Shown one piece after another: positions 47,435-58,324 of a stretch of DNA of 64,000 bases. The position numbers were made by a program, and so were the translations under genes. The DNA is from Providencia alcalifaciens DSM 30120 (GTDB lineage Bacteria; Pseudomonadota; Gammaproteobacteria; Enterobacterales; Enterobacteriaceae). A model generated the notes under the pieces. That model had not been told where the DNA came from and did not search any database. It was given only the letters and a program-made list of their open reading frames with translations. Within the stretch, counting starts at the first letter, position 1. Every line of letters starts with the position of its first letter. The stretch lies in contig NZ_ABXW01000004.1 in assembly GCF_000173415.1 (NCBI RefSeq), forward strand, positions 287,795-351,794. Reading direction: 5' to 3'.

Positions 47435-48895
47435 TTAGTTTTTAACTGGAATAGCTTTCAAGATAGCGGTTAATAATGTCCAGTATTGACCTACGCTTTC
47501 AATATGAACGCGTTCATCTGGTGAGTGAGCACCGCGAATCGTTGGTCCAATTGATACCATGTCCATTAATGGGTAAGGTTTTTTGAACAGACCGCATTCA
47601 AGACCTGCATGGATCACCATGATATTTGGGATTTTACCGAATAATTTTTGGTAAGTGTCACTGACGATATGCATGACTGGAGAGTCTGCATCTGGCTGCC
47701 AACCTGGGTATCCACCTTCAGCACGGTATTGAGCTTTCGCCAGTTTAGTCAGTGAAGTCAGCATGTTCACAACGTAGTTTTTTCCAGAGTCGATTAGTGA
47801 GCGGATTAAGAAGATCACTTCGGCTTTGTCTTCTGTCATGTTGACAACGCCTTCATTCAATGAAGTCTCAACAACGCCTTTCACGACATCGCTCATACGG
47901 ATTACGCCGCTTGGTGCCGCGTTCAGGAAGAAAACTAAACGTTGTTGGCAATCATCTGTCAGCGCTTTTAGGTCACTTGACGTTTCATCTAACAGTAAGA
48001 CTAAATTAGGTTCAACAGCTGCTAGTTCATTTTTCAGAATGCCTTCATAGCGTGCTCTTAATGCAGTAAGTTCAGCGACTTTGTCGGCAGGTACTGCAAT
48101 GGTTGCATGACCTTCGCGTGGAATTGCATTACGCAGGGTACCGCCTGTGAATTCCAACAGTTTTAAGCCTAAATCTTCAGCATGACCTGCTAAGAAACGA
48201 GCTAACAATTTGTTTGCATTACCTAAACCTAAGTGTATGTCACCACCAGAGTGACCACCTTTTAGACCTTTCAGTGTCATAATAAAGGTTTTATAACCTT
48301 GCGGTAATGCTTCGCGAGTTAAATCAAAGGTCGCGGTGAAATCAATACCACCAGCACAACCCATGTAAATTTCGCCTTCTTCTTCTGAGTCTGTGTTGAT
48401 CAGAATATCTGCTTGTAACCAGTTTGGTTGTAAGCCGAAAGCGCCATCCATACCTGTTTCTTCGGTCATAGTCAGCAAGACTTCTAATGGACCGTGCTCA
48501 ACACTTTCATCAGCTAATACAGCTAATGCAGATGCCATACCAATACCGTTATCTGCACCTAATGTTGTGCCTTCAGCGGTTACCCACTCACCATTAATAT
48601 AAGGACGGATAGGGTCTTTCGTGAAATCGTGCTCTGTGTCGTTATTTTTTTGCGGCACCATATCTAAGTGAGCTTGCAGTACGACAGGTTTGCGGTTTTC
48701 ATAACCCGCAGTTGCTGGTTTACGGATTAAAATATTACCAACTTGGTCGCGTTCAACGTGAAAACCTTTTCCTTTAGACCATTCCATGATGTGAGCGGCT
48801 AAAGCTTCTTCGTGTTTTGATGGATGCGGAATGGAGCAGATTTTTGCGAAAATATCCCACAGTGGTTGTGGTTTTAGCGTTGATAATTGTGACAC
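47435..48895 (-). CDS. pepD: Cytosol nonspecific dipeptidase (aminoacyl-histidine dipeptidase)
   Basis: Zinc peptidase of family M20 (486 aa; E. coli 485) that splits many dipeptides including Xaa-His. Metal-binding blocks are VLQAHLDMVPQKN near residue 77, LGADNGIGMAS near 117 and MTEETGMDGAFG near 146; GGHSGGDIHLG starts the dimerisation lid. It runs leftward toward dinB. The neighbouring gpt is divergent, the same order as in E. coli. Confidence 0.97.
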   Translation of the reverse strand: MSQLSTLKPQPLWDIFAKICSIPHPSKHEEALAAHIMEWSKGKGFHVERDQVGNILIRKPATAGYENRKPVVLQAHLDMVPQKNNDTEHDFTKDPIRPYINGEWVTAEGTTLGADNGIGMASALAVLADESVEHGPLEVLLTMTEETGMDGAFGLQPNWLQADILINTDSEEEGEIYMGCAGGIDFTATFDLTREALPQGYKTFIMTLKGLKGGHSGGDIHLGLGNANKLLARFLAGHAEDLGLKLLEFTGGTLRNAIPREGHATIAVPADKVAELTALRARYEGILKNELAAVEPNLVLLLDETSSDLKALTDDCQQRLVFFLNAAPSGVIRMSDVVKGVVETSLNEGVVNMTEDKAEVIFLIRSLIDSGKNYVVNMLTSLTKLAKAQYRAEGGYPGWQPDADSPVMHIVSDTYQKLFGKIPNIMVIHAGLECGLFKKPYPLMDMVSIGPTIRGAHSPDERVHIESVGQYWTLLTAILKAIPVKN

Positions 48896-49214
48896 GTTCT
48901 TCTCCTTGGTACTTTTATCGTAATCTTCCCGTCATATTTCAAGCTAGAGATTGGCTCACACCCAAAACAATCGACTGACGGCGTTCACCACTTAATTTAA
49001 GATTGTACTTAAGTGTAATAACTCAAGTTTTAAGCGGTTTTATGTATTGATTCAGCATAACACTTTACATCGAATAATGGAGAGCGTTAATAAGAATTAT
49101 TCATTTAGTGGGATGGTTTCGCTGGTTTTTCCTGCGCCAAATCACTATAATCTCGCGCAACCTTTTTTCCGCAAGACACATTTCTGTTTTACTCACCTTC
49201 GGGACCCGAATTTT
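48896..49214. promoter_or_regulatory. pepD-gpt divergent promoter region
   Basis: About 320 bp. A consensus -10 TATAAT is at 49146-49151, about 65 bp before the gpt start. The following CGCGCAACCTTTTTTCC is partly similar to a PurR operator, only as a weak suggestion. The frame of gpt stays open back to 49047, but that part carries the promoter and does not resemble the enzyme. Confidence 0.5.
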
Positions 49215-49679
49215 ATGAGCGAAAAATATGTCGTAACGTGGGATATGTTGCAAATACATGCCCGTAAACTCGCACAACGTTTATTACCAGCAAAACAATG
49301 GACTGGTATTATTGCCGTTAGTCGCGGTGGTCTAGTTCCTGCTGCACTGTTAGCGCGTGAGCTGGGTATTCGTCATGTTGATACCGTTTGTATCTCTAGC
49401 TACGACCACGATAATCAGCGTGAACTCAACGTGATTAAACGCGCTGAAGGCGATGGCGAAGGCTTTATCGTGATTGACGATTTAGTGGACACTGGCGGTA
49501 CAGCGAAAGCGATCCGCGATATGTATCCAAAAGCACACTTTGTCACTATCTTTGCAAAACCAGCTGGTCGTCCATTAGTTGATGACTATGTTGTTGATAT
49601 CCCTCAAAACACTTGGATTGAACAGCCTTGGGATATGGGCGTTGTGTTTATTGATCCCTTGTGTGAACAAGATAAATAG
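49215..49679 (+). CDS. gpt: Xanthine phosphoribosyltransferase
   Basis: Purine salvage enzyme converting guanine, xanthine and hypoxanthine with PRPP to nucleotides at the inner face of the membrane. Nearly identical to E. coli Gpt: [20 protein letters not shown] at the start, [13 protein letters not shown], the PRPP motif [12 protein letters not shown] near residue 88, and [10 protein letters not shown]. 154 aa against 152. I begin at 49215 by this match. The stop codon lies within an 18-bp tandem duplication. Confidence 0.97.
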   Translation: MSEKYVVTWDMLQIHARKLAQRLLPAKQWTGIIAVSRGGLVPAALLARELGIRHVDTVCISSYDHDNQRELNVIKRAEGDGEGFIVIDDLVDTGGTAKAIRDMYPKAHFVTIFAKPAGRPLVDDYVVDIPQNTWIEQPWDMGVVFIDPLCEQDK

Positions 49680-49696
49680 TGTGAACAAGATAAATA
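49662..49696. repeat. 18-bp tandem duplication over the gpt stop codon
   Basis: TGTGAACAAGATAAATAG at 49662-49679 is followed at once by TGTGAACAAGATAAATA at 49680-49696; only the last base differs. The first copy encodes the Gpt C-terminus EQDK plus stop; the second lies in the untranslated region. Confidence 0.9.
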
Positions 49697-49791
49697 AGCC
49701 TATTGGGTTAAGCTGTTGTAGGTAGTGGTTGTTTTATAAAAAACTCCACATTATTACCTAAGTGATTTTAGCGAAACACGATATGATAGAA

Positions 49792-49818
49792 GGGAGTGCA
49801 TTATGCACTCCCTTTTTT
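49792..49818 (+). terminator. gpt terminator
   Basis: Perfect 9-bp stem GGGAGTGCA/TGCACTCCC with a TTA loop, then six T. Confidence 0.9.
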
Positions 49819-49859
49819 GTTTATGTGACAGATTTAATTGGTAAAAGTAGGGAATCCAC

Positions 49860-51110
49860 ATGACTCAGCAAAATTTATCCGAAAAACTGTTTAAACCTCG
49901 CGTTAGGCAAGTTGAAACATCGACTTTGGTTTCTTATTCCTCCCATACTCTGTCGCAATTACAAAACCACAGTGTATTAAGTGGTTCTCAGCATAATCAT
50001 TGGTATCGCATGCTTAATCGCTTGATGTGGATCTGGCGTGGTATTGATGCCATTGAAATTGAAGAAGTCTTAAGCCGTATTGCTATCTCGGATGCTAAAC
50101 GTAGCCGAGAAGAGTGGCTCGATACTGTGATTGGCAATCGCCGTGGAAATTGGTGCTTTGAATGGTCCCACCAAGCCATGAAGTGGCAACAAAAAGCGTT
50201 AGAATTTGAAAAAGGTCAAGAAGCCTGTGATGCATGGCTACGCGCAGCAAACTTATATAGCATTGCTGCATACCCGTTTATTAAAGGGGATGAACTTGCA
50301 GATCAAGCCATTGTTTTAGCGTGTAAAGCTTATGATAGCGCAGCAAAATTCTCTCAGTATCAATTGAAAAAAATCCCATTCAAAGTGGATGGTGGCAAAG
50401 AGGTTTGTGGATTTCTTCATATCCCATCCAATGTACAAGGACCTTATCCAACGGTGATGGTATGTGGCATGCTCGATAGCTTACAAACCGATTATAGCCG
50501 TTACTTTAGAGACTATTTAGAGCCTCGTGGTATTGCGATGTTAACATTGGATATGCCATCGATAGGTTATTCAGGGAAATATAGCCTTTCGCAAGAAACT
50601 AGCACGTTACATGAGCAAGTTGTTCGTCAACTCGATACCATTCCATGGATTGACCATACACGATTTGCTATCACTGGGATCCGCTTTGGCGCGAATATTG
50701 CTGTACGTTTAGCGTACATGTGCCCAGATAAAATTAAAGCCGTTGCGGTATTAGGTCCGATTGTTCACAGCCTGCTGCATGAAGAAAAATATCAAAAAGA
50801 CATTCCGCGTATGGCATTGGATGTTTTTGCCAGCCGTCTGGGTATTTATCAAGTCGATGGTCAATCGTTACGTCATGAATTAAGTTGCTATTCTCTTCGG
50901 AAGCAAGGGTTACTGGGGCGTCGTAATCAAGTTCCAATGATGACGGTCTGTTTCAAAAATGATCCTTATAGTCCGAAGGCTGATTCAGATTTAATTGCTC
51001 GCTCATCTATGGATAGTCATTTATTGATGTTGCCAAGTAACCCTGTTTTAGAGGCTTTTGAGCGTTCCATGTCAGAAACAACGAAATGGTTAGAAAGTAA
51101 AATATTATAA
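49860..51110 (+). CDS. frsA: Esterase FrsA
   Basis: Alpha/beta-hydrolase-fold protein (416 aa; E. coli FrsA 414) known to bind EIIA-Glc and affect the balance between fermentation and respiration, with esterase activity in some species. MTQQNLSEKLFKPRVRQVETSTLV is the family N-terminus. The hydrolase fold starts near residue 180 (GPYPTVMVCGMLDSLQ). At the expected nucleophile elbow the sequence reads TGIRFGANIA, lacking the usual GxSxG serine. It lies between gpt and crl, as in E. coli. Confidence 0.93.
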   Translation: MTQQNLSEKLFKPRVRQVETSTLVSYSSHTLSQLQNHSVLSGSQHNHWYRMLNRLMWIWRGIDAIEIEEVLSRIAISDAKRSREEWLDTVIGNRRGNWCFEWSHQAMKWQQKALEFEKGQEACDAWLRAANLYSIAAYPFIKGDELADQAIVLACKAYDSAAKFSQYQLKKIPFKVDGGKEVCGFLHIPSNVQGPYPTVMVCGMLDSLQTDYSRYFRDYLEPRGIAMLTLDMPSIGYSGKYSLSQETSTLHEQVVRQLDTIPWIDHTRFAITGIRFGANIAVRLAYMCPDKIKAVAVLGPIVHSLLHEEKYQKDIPRMALDVFASRLGIYQVDGQSLRHELSCYSLRKQGLLGRRNQVPMMTVCFKNDPYSPKADSDLIARSSMDSHLLMLPSNPVLEAFERSMSETTKWLESKIL

Positions 51111-51181
51111 TTCTATTGAATAACTTGCTTATTTTTTAACATTTGTTAAAAAGGGATCTTCCCAAGAAGGAGATCCTTAAT

Positions 51182-51583
51182 ATGGCGTTACCGACTGATT
51201 ACACGAATGGAAAATTTTTAAAGAAGTTTGCTGCAATGGGTCCTTATTTACGTGAACAACAATCTGTCAAAAATTGTTATTTTTTTGATAGTTTGGTGGT
51301 TTGCGTTAATGCGAATGTTGTGCCAGAAAAACGTGAATTCTGGGGGTGGTGGTTAGAGTTAGCCTCCACCGATAATGGATTCGAATTTGCCTATAATTTA
51401 GGGATCTATACTGGTCAGGGAAAATGGCAAACGAAAACTTTGAAGGATGGGTCAACGGCGGAAGCGGTAGAAAAGAATTTGCACGCCTTCCATCAACGCC
51501 TTTCCCAACAATTATCTGCCCTTGAGTTAAGCTTGTTCCCTTCTCCCTTGATGACAGAATTAAAGCTGGAATTAAGCGCATAA
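51182..51583 (+). CDS. crl: Sigma factor-binding protein Crl
   Basis: Cytosolic protein of 133 aa that binds sigma-S and helps it join core RNA polymerase, raising stationary-phase and curli-type gene expression. The conserved KKFAAMGPYLREQ, FFDSLVVCVN and EFWGWWLELAS segments match E. coli Crl. The ATG at 51182 follows AAGGAG; an earlier in-frame start would add 13 unrelated residues. E. coli has phoE after crl; here proB follows directly. Confidence 0.94.
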   Translation: MALPTDYTNGKFLKKFAAMGPYLREQQSVKNCYFFDSLVVCVNANVVPEKREFWGWWLELASTDNGFEFAYNLGIYTGQGKWQTKTLKDGSTAEAVEKNLHAFHQRLSQQLSALELSLFPSPLMTELKLELSA

Positions 51584-51698
51584 AATTGTTTTAAACCAAC
51601 TTTTGTTTAATTTTGCGTTATGCCTGTTGGCATAACGCGCATCTCCTGATAAAACTGATACCCACTTTGTATTTATTAATCCTAATGGCAGAAAAATG

Positions 51699-52802
51699 AT
51701 GAAAAATAGCCAAACACTTGTGGTTAAACTTGGCACGAGTGTCTTAACAGGGGGCTCACGTCGTTTAAATCAAGCTCAAATTGTTGAGCTGGTTCGACAA
51801 TGTGCGCAGCAATATGAAAAGGGTCACCGAATTATTATTGTCACATCAGGTGCAATTGCCGCTGGGCGTGAACATCTCAATTACCCCGAACTGCCCGCTA
51901 CCATTGCATCTAAACAGCTGCTGGCGGCAGTCGGTCAAAGTCGTTTAATTCAATTATGGGAAAGACTTTTTTCCATTTATGGTATTCATATTGGTCAAAT
52001 GTTATTAACGCGTGCCGATCTTGAAGATCGTGAGCGGTTTCTTAATGCTCGCGACACACTGCAAGCGCTATTAGATAATGGCATTATTCCAGTAATTAAC
52101 GAAAATGATGCTGTAGCAACCGCAGAGATTAAAGTCGGGGATAATGATAACTTATCCGCACTGGCTGCAATTCTCGGAGATGCCGATAAATTACTGCTAT
52201 TGACCGATATTGAAGGTTTATACGATGCGGATCCGCGCAGTAATCCGGATGCTAAATTGATCCCTGAAGTGCGCGGTATAAATGATGAATTACGTCGTGT
52301 GGCTGGGGACAGCGTAACGGGATTAGGCACTGGTGGAATGGCAACGAAGTTACAGGCTGCGGATGTTGCGGGGCGTGCTGGAATTGATGTGATTATCGCC
52401 GCGGGTAATAAGCCCGATGTCATTAATGCGGTGATTGAAAATATTCCCGTTGGAACCCGTTTCTATGGTCAAAAAAATCCAATGGAAAATCGTAAACGTT
52501 GGATTTTTGGCGCACCTGCGGCAGGGGATGTTTATATTGATGATGGCGCACAATTAGCGATTACAGAAAAAGGTAGTTCATTGTTACCAAAGGGTATTAA
52601 GAAAATTGAAGGCGATTTCTCTCGTGGTGCAGTGATCCGTATTCGCAATATGGCAGGTAAAGATTTGGCACACGGCGTGAGTCATTATAATAGTGATGCA
52701 CTCAGAATGATTGCGGGTCATCATTCCCAAGATATTGGTAAAATCCTTGGCTATGAACACGGCTCTGTAGCCGTTCATCGCGACGATATGATAGTGAGTT
52801 AA
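51699..52802 (+). CDS. proB: Glutamate 5-kinase
   Basis: First step of proline synthesis: phosphorylates glutamate. Amino acid kinase domain (residues 1-260) with [31 protein letters not shown] and [18 protein letters not shown], then a C-terminal PUA domain (about 275-367). In E. coli the enzyme is inhibited by proline. 367 aa from the second of two adjacent ATGs (51696 and 51699), equal to E. coli. Followed by proA after 2 bp. Confidence 0.97.
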   Translation: MKNSQTLVVKLGTSVLTGGSRRLNQAQIVELVRQCAQQYEKGHRIIIVTSGAIAAGREHLNYPELPATIASKQLLAAVGQSRLIQLWERLFSIYGIHIGQMLLTRADLEDRERFLNARDTLQALLDNGIIPVINENDAVATAEIKVGDNDNLSALAAILGDADKLLLLTDIEGLYDADPRSNPDAKLIPEVRGINDELRRVAGDSVTGLGTGGMATKLQAADVAGRAGIDVIIAAGNKPDVINAVIENIPVGTRFYGQKNPMENRKRWIFGAPAAGDVYIDDGAQLAITEKGSSLLPKGIKKIEGDFSRGAVIRIRNMAGKDLAHGVSHYNSDALRMIAGHHSQDIGKILGYEHGSVAVHRDDMIVS

Positions 52803-52804
52803 TT

Positions 52805-54058
52805 ATGTTAGAACAAATGGGTAAAGCGGCGCGTGAGGCGTCATGGCAGTTGGCTCAATTAAACACAAAACAAAAAAATTTGGCACTTGAGCAAATTGCT
52901 AATCTGTTAGAACAAGAAAGCGCAAGTATCTTAGCTGCAAATCAGTTAGATATGGCGCAAGCCCAACAAAGTGGTATGAGCGAAGCGTTACAAGATCGCT
53001 TATTACTGACGCCATCACGTTTAAAAAGTATTGCGGATGATGTTAGAAAGGTATGTCAACTGGCAGATCCAGTAGGACAAATCCTCGATGGCAGCGAGCT
53101 CGATAGCGGATTGAATTTACAGCGCCGTCGTGTCCCGTTAGGGGTCATTGGGGTTATTTACGAAGCTCGTCCTAACGTAACGGTCGATGTCGCTTCCTTG
53201 TGCTTAAAAACGGGAAATGCTGTTATTTTGCGTGGCGGAAAAGAGACGCATAATACGAATCTCGCAGTAGTTAATGTGATTCAACAAGCGTTAAAAAACA
53301 GTGGACTACCTGCGGATGCGGTACAGGCTATCAATAATCCCGATCGCGAATTAGTGACAAAATTATTAAAGTTAGATCGCTATGTTGACATGTTGATCCC
53401 ACGCGGTGGTGCTGGCTTACATAGATTATGCCGTGAACAATCGACGATCCCAGTCATTACTGGGGGAATTGGTGTTTGCCATACGTTTGTTGATGATTCG
53501 GTGGACTTTGATAAAGCACTGAGCGTGATTACCAATGCTAAAGTTCAGCGACCAAGTGCATGTAACTCGTTAGAAACGTTGTTAGTTCATGAAGATATTG
53601 CCGCGAGTTTCTTGCCGCGCCTAAGTGAGAAAATGGCACAACAGCAAGTGACGTTGCATGCGAGTGAGAAAGCAATGGCATTTTTAAAAGGTGGCGCAGC
53701 GAAAGTGGTACCTGTTCAAGCTGAAAATTTAGTCGATGAATGGTTATCTCTTGATCTTAATGTTGAAATTGTCTCGGATATTGATGCTGCCATCGAGCAT
53801 ATTCGCCATTATGGCACCGCACATTCAGATGCTATTTTGACGGAATCTATTCGCCAAGCAGATTATTTTGTTCAACGTGTGGATTCGGCTGCGGTGTACG
53901 TTAATGCTAGTACGCGCTTTACTGATGGTGGACAGTTTGGACTCGGTGCCGAAGTGGCAGTAAGCACCCAAAAACTCCATTCTCGTGGACCAATGGGATT
54001 AGATGCTCTGACAACGTATAAATGGATTGGTTACGGGGATTTTTTGAGTCGTCCATAA
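52805..54058 (+). CDS. proA: Gamma-glutamyl phosphate reductase
   Basis: Second step of proline synthesis, NADPH-dependent reduction of glutamyl-5-phosphate. Aldehyde-dehydrogenase-fold protein of 417 aa, as in E. coli. [27 protein letters not shown], the catalytic Cys in [13 protein letters not shown] and the late [21 protein letters not shown] are intact. It forms a tight operon with proB; hairpins follow. Confidence 0.97.
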   Translation: MLEQMGKAAREASWQLAQLNTKQKNLALEQIANLLEQESASILAANQLDMAQAQQSGMSEALQDRLLLTPSRLKSIADDVRKVCQLADPVGQILDGSELDSGLNLQRRRVPLGVIGVIYEARPNVTVDVASLCLKTGNAVILRGGKETHNTNLAVVNVIQQALKNSGLPADAVQAINNPDRELVTKLLKLDRYVDMLIPRGGAGLHRLCREQSTIPVITGGIGVCHTFVDDSVDFDKALSVITNAKVQRPSACNSLETLLVHEDIAASFLPRLSEKMAQQQVTLHASEKAMAFLKGGAAKVVPVQAENLVDEWLSLDLNVEIVSDIDAAIEHIRHYGTAHSDAILTESIRQADYFVQRVDSAAVYVNASTRFTDGGQFGLGAEVAVSTQKLHSRGPMGLDALTTYKWIGYGDFLSRP

Positions 54059-54351
54059 TCTAACAATAATAATCTTAAGCCACACTGAGTGTGACTTAAG
54101 TTGCAGACAAAGAGGGATAAAAGCGTGGTTTTTCCCTCTTTGTGTTATCAGGTGAAAATCAATAAATTGATTTTCCTCGTTTATTTTTACAACTCTAAAG
54201 TACCATTTCCAAACCCAATAGGTTTTAAAATGGTTCGAGCCACACTGAGTGTGGCTTTATTTTTTTAAATTATTCGCCATTTTGGCTAACCGGCTAGAAG
54301 CATGTGTGTGGAAAATTTATCATAGAAATCATGATGAAGGGATGAATATTA
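54059..54351. repeat. proA-aroL spacer with a repeated palindrome
   Basis: The 16-mer AGCCACACTGAGTGTG occurs at 54078-54093 and again at 54238-54253. Each copy folds into a CACAC/GTGTG hairpin; the second, AGCCACAC/GTGTGGCT, runs into TTATTTTTTT and makes a second terminator (54238-54265). The proBA stem and a smaller GAAAATCAAT hairpin lie between them. Confidence 0.7.
54107..54143 (+). terminator. proBA terminator
   Basis: Perfect 11-bp stem ACAAAGAGGGA/TCCCTCTTTGT with a 15-nt loop, about 50 bp past proA. The T-run is weak. Confidence 0.65.
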
Positions 54352-54849
54352 ATGTTTTACATTATTGGTCCAAGAGGTTCAGGAAAGACAACGATTGGTA
54401 AGAAACTCGCTGAGAAAACGGGTTACCAATTTATCGATACCGACAAACTTATTCTGGAGCGCGCAGGAATGAGCATTGCTGATATTGTTCAGCAACAGGG
54501 GTGGAATTATTTTCGGCAACTTGAAAGTCAAATTCTTGCGTCAATTGAGTCGCAAGATGCCATTGTTTCTACAGGTGGCGGTATTATTTTAGCACCAGAA
54601 AATCAGCAGGTTATGCGAGAAAATGGCACTGTTATTTATTTACGCTCAACGCCAGAAACACTGGTAAAGAGATTAGCGGCAGAACCGCAAGCGGAGCAGC
54701 GACCGAGTTTAACGGGGAAATCACTGCTTGAAGAAATTGAAGAAGTGATGACGCAGCGCGATCCTATCTATTTATCCACTGCCCACCACGTTATTGATGC
54801 CAATCAATCCATTGATGCTATTATTAAGCAGATCGCAAATTTGAGATAA
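54352..54849 (+). CDS. aroL: Shikimate kinase II
   Basis: Phosphorylates shikimate in the aromatic amino acid pathway. P-loop GPRGSGKTT at residues 6-14, the shikimate-binding DTDKLI at about 29, FRQLESQ, STGGGIIL near 73 and the lid region AEPQAEQRPSLTGKS near 112. 165 aa. Closer to AroL than AroK by the GPRG start and the TGGGIIL block. It stands alone, followed by aas after 126 bp. I see no clear TyrR box. Confidence 0.9.
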   Translation: MFYIIGPRGSGKTTIGKKLAEKTGYQFIDTDKLILERAGMSIADIVQQQGWNYFRQLESQILASIESQDAIVSTGGGIILAPENQQVMRENGTVIYLRSTPETLVKRLAAEPQAEQRPSLTGKSLLEEIEEVMTQRDPIYLSTAHHVIDANQSIDAIIKQIANLR

Positions 54850-54975
54850 ATGTCAGGTGTACTCACGCCTTTAGGAATAAACCTCTTAATGAGGGCGGCT
54901 GGTCACGAGATAATTATTGTAGTATCTAATTGTTAATCAATAGATAAAATTATCACCATAAGAAAGGGAATCATT

Positions 54976-57120
54976 ATGTTGGCAAAAATAATAAAAAAAG
55001 TACTGAGGTTTTTGTTTCGCGTAGAAGTCATTGGTAATACGAATGAATTCAATCAAGACAAATGCATCATTACGCCGAACCATGTTTCTTTTCTTGATGG
55101 TGTGTTGATCGCACTGTTTTTACCTGTGAAGCCAGTCTTTGCCATGTATAGTTCTGTGGCAACGCCTAAGATGATCAAGCGGCTCAAGCCTTATGCGGAT
55201 ATTGTTGCATTAGATCCCAAAAATCCATTAGGTCTTCGACACCTTGTTCGTGAAGTGGATAAAGGGCGTCCGATTGTTATTTTTCCTGAAGGGCGCATTA
55301 CTGTTCACGGCTCTTTGATGAAGATCTATGAAGGGGCCGCCTTTGTCGCTGCTAAGTCAGGTGCCAAAGTGGTGCCAATTCGTATTGATGGCGCAGAAAG
55401 AAGCTACTTTGGACGCTTAAAGGGCATTATCCCGTTAAAGTGGTTTCCAAAAATCACATTACATATTTTACCTGCTGAAAGTATTCCAATGCCGGATGCG
55501 CCTCGCGCCGTCGAGCGTCGAGCCTTAGCCGGTGAACATCTTTATCAAATTATGAAAGCGGCGCGCATGGCGAGTCGCCCAGAAATGACATTGGTCGAAG
55601 CCTTTATTGATAGTATTGAACGTTATGGACGCCGTTCTCGCTGTATTGAGGATATTTCGTTCAAAGAAGATAGCTATCAAGGGCTGCTCAAAAAGTCACT
55701 TGGTGTTGGGCGAATTATCGAACGCTATACCCATGAAAATGAGCGTGTAGGATTATTGCTACCCAATGCGACAGTGACAGCTGCAGCAATTTTCGGCTGT
55801 TTAATGCGCGGGCGAGTGCCTGCGATGCTGAATTACACGGCGGGAAGTCATGGGATCAGTAATGCTTTAAAAGCCTCAACGGCAAAAGTGATTTTTACTT
55901 CACGACAATTTTTGGAAAAAGGGAAACTCACCCATATTCCGGAGCAAGTACCCGAAGCAACATGGATTTATCTTGAAGATTTAAAAGACACCGTGACGCT
56001 CCAAAATAAGTTGTGGATTGTGAAGCATTTATTCTCACCGCGTAAGGCGATTGTTCCTCGTAATATCGATGATGAAGCGATTGTCTTGTTCACTTCAGGC
56101 TCCGAAGGTACCCCTAAAGGAGTTGTACACAGTCACCGTAGCTTGATGGCTAACGTTGAGCAGATCAAAACGATTGCTGATTTTACTCCGCGTGATCGTT
56201 TTATGTCATCACTGCCTTTATTCCATGCCTTTGGATTAACCGTCGGATTATTTATTCCACTATTTTCGGGTAGCCGAGTTTTCTTATATCCAAGCCCGTT
56301 ACATTATCGAATTATTCCAGAACTGGTATATGACCGAAATTGTACGGTTTTATTCGGTACGTCAACGTTCTTGGGGCATTACGCACGCTTTGCTCATCCG
56401 TATGATTTTGCAAGAGTTCGTTATGTTGTTGCGGGCGCAGAAAAGCTTTCGGATAAAACCAAGAAAATTTGGTACGACAAATTTGGTATTCGAATTCTTG
56501 AAGGCTATGGCGTGACTGAGTGTGCACCAATTGTATCTATTAATGTACCAATGGCAGCAAAAGAAGGCTCAGTGGGGCAAATTTTACCCTGTATGGAAGC
56601 CCGTATTATTCCGTTACCAGGTATTGAACATGGCGGAAAACTTCAGCTGAAAGGTCCTAATATAATGAAGGGCTATTTGCGCGTAGAGGCGCCGGGTGTA
56701 CTCGAAGAACCGAAAGCGGAAAATGCGCAAGGTGAATTAGAATCAGGCTGGTATGACACGGGTGATATTGTTGAGCTGGACAATAAAAACTTCTGCACCA
56801 TTAAGGGGCGAGTTAAGCGATTTGCTAAATTAGCGGGGGAAATGGTTTCCCTAGAAAGTATTGAGCAGATGGCGTCTGAAATTTCGCCAAGTTACGAGCA
56901 CGGTGTCGTAACCAAACCAGATAGTAGTAAAGGGGAGGCATTAGTCCTATTTACGACTGATAAAGATCTCGACAGAAGTGCCCTATCAGCAGCGGCAAAA
57001 GGAAAAGGTTTAACAGAATTAGCGGTTCCACGAGATATTCGCTGGGTGAAATCGCTGCCTGTATTGGGTAGCGGAAAAACTGATTTTGTCACATTAAAAC
57101 AGATGGCGTTAGGGGACTAA
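54976..57120 (+). CDS. aas: Bifunctional acyl-ACP synthetase / 2-acylglycerophosphoethanolamine acyltransferase
   Basis: Inner-membrane enzyme that re-acylates lysophospholipids such as lyso-PE brought in by LplT. The N-terminal acyltransferase has the HX4D motif (His36, Asp41 in NHVSFLD) and FPEGRI near residue 93. The C-terminal AMP-binding domain has [12 protein letters not shown] near 375, [10 protein letters not shown] and the YDTGDIV block. 714 aa against 719 in E. coli. lplT follows after 1 bp, so they form one unit. Confidence 0.96.
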   Translation: MLAKIIKKVLRFLFRVEVIGNTNEFNQDKCIITPNHVSFLDGVLIALFLPVKPVFAMYSSVATPKMIKRLKPYADIVALDPKNPLGLRHLVREVDKGRPIVIFPEGRITVHGSLMKIYEGAAFVAAKSGAKVVPIRIDGAERSYFGRLKGIIPLKWFPKITLHILPAESIPMPDAPRAVERRALAGEHLYQIMKAARMASRPEMTLVEAFIDSIERYGRRSRCIEDISFKEDSYQGLLKKSLGVGRIIERYTHENERVGLLLPNATVTAAAIFGCLMRGRVPAMLNYTAGSHGISNALKASTAKVIFTSRQFLEKGKLTHIPEQVPEATWIYLEDLKDTVTLQNKLWIVKHLFSPRKAIVPRNIDDEAIVLFTSGSEGTPKGVVHSHRSLMANVEQIKTIADFTPRDRFMSSLPLFHAFGLTVGLFIPLFSGSRVFLYPSPLHYRIIPELVYDRNCTVLFGTSTFLGHYARFAHPYDFARVRYVVAGAEKLSDKTKKIWYDKFGIRILEGYGVTECAPIVSINVPMAAKEGSVGQILPCMEARIIPLPGIEHGGKLQLKGPNIMKGYLRVEAPGVLEEPKAENAQGELESGWYDTGDIVELDNKNFCTIKGRVKRFAKLAGEMVSLESIEQMASEISPSYEHGVVTKPDSSKGEALVLFTTDKDLDRSALSAAAKGKGLTELAVPRDIRWVKSLPVLGSGKTDFVTLKQMALGD

Positions 57121-57121
57121 T

Positions 57122-58324
57122 ATGCAAGAAAGTACACCAAATACGCCATTAATGAGTACTGGAATGAAAGCGGTTCTGACGTCTCAGTTTTTATCTGCAT
57201 TTGCAGATAACGCATTGCTATTCGCGATATTAGCTCAGCTAAAATCTGAGTTTTACCCAGAATGGAGCCACCCTATTTTACAGATGGTATTTGTCTTCAC
57301 CTATATCGTGTTGGCACCGTTTGTGGGGCAAATAGCGGATCGGTTTTCTAAAGGCCGAGTCATGCTATTTTCCAACATATTTAAATTTGTTGGGGCTCTG
57401 GGGATTTGCTTAGGGGTTAACCCATTCCTGTGTTACGGGTTAGTGGGCGTCGGTGCTGCAGCTTATTCTCCAGCAAAATACGGTATTTTGGGGGAATTGA
57501 CCGGTGGTGATAATTTAGTTAAAGCTAATGGTTTAATGGAAGCTTCCACTATCGCAGCAATTCTAGTTGGCTCGGTTGTTGGTGGTATACTTTCCGATAT
57601 TAATTTATTGCTGGCATTAGGCACGTGTTCCTTACTGTATGCTTTAGCCGTAATTGTTAACTTTTTCATTCCTCATTTGGCGGCGGCGAGGCCAGGTACA
57701 GGCTGGAATTTTAAACAGTTACTGATGGACTTTCTTTCTGCCTGTCGTATTTTATGGGCGAACCAAGAGAGCCGTTTTTCCCTTGTAGGAACCAGTATGT
57801 TCTGGGGAGCCGGAGTGACGTTGCGTTTCTTGCTGGTGGCGTGGGTACCTATAGCACTAGGTTTGCAAGATAACACAACGCCAACTATTTTGAATGCGAT
57901 GGTTGCGGTGGGAATTGTCGTTGGAGCAGGATTAGCGGCAAAATTTATTACCTTAAAAACGGTTTATCGCTGTATTCCTGCCGGAATTGTGATTGGGGTC
58001 ATGGTTGTATTCCTGTCACTACAAACTCATATTATTCCTTCTTATTTCATCTTGATGGTATTAGGCGTTTTTGGTGGATTATTTGTTGTTCCATTGAATG
58101 CATTACTTCAGGAAAAAGGTAAAGAAACTGTTGGGGCAGGGAATGCTATCGCAGTACAAAATTTGGGAGAAAACAGCGCGATGCTATTAATGCTGGGGTT
58201 ATATTCTCTGGCAATGAAGGTCGGGTTCTCCGTGGTGAGTGTCGGCGTTGGTTTTGGTGTCGTATTTGCAGTGGCGATCGCGGGATTGTGGATGTGGGAT
58301 CGCGCCCGTAAAAAAACAGCATAA
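57122..58324 (+). CDS. lplT: Lysophospholipid transporter
   Basis: Major-facilitator-type inner-membrane flippase (400 aa, about 12 hydrophobic segments) that moves lysophospholipids to the cytosolic face for Aas. [17 protein letters not shown] at the start and [26 protein letters not shown] are hallmark regions. It directly follows aas and its stop overlaps the ATG of pncC by one base (TAATG). Confidence 0.96.
   Translation: MQESTPNTPLMSTGMKAVLTSQFLSAFADNALLFAILAQLKSEFYPEWSHPILQMVFVFTYIVLAPFVGQIADRFSKGRVMLFSNIFKFVGALGICLGVNPFLCYGLVGVGAAAYSPAKYGILGELTGGDNLVKANGLMEASTIAAILVGSVVGGILSDINLLLALGTCSLLYALAVIVNFFIPHLAAARPGTGWNFKQLLMDFLSACRILWANQESRFSLVGTSMFWGAGVTLRFLLVAWVPIALGLQDNTTPTILNAMVAVGIVVGAGLAAKFITLKTVYRCIPAGIVIGVMVVFLSLQTHIIPSYFILMVLGVFGGLFVVPLNALLQEKGKETVGAGNAIAVQNLGENSAMLLMLGLYSLAMKVGFSVVSVGVGFGVVFAVAIAGLWMWDRARKKTA

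Noticed and set aside
49047..49214. 56-residue N-terminal extension of Gpt
   Set aside because: The frame is open, but it contains the TATAAT promoter element and does not resemble Gpt, whose family start is at 49215.
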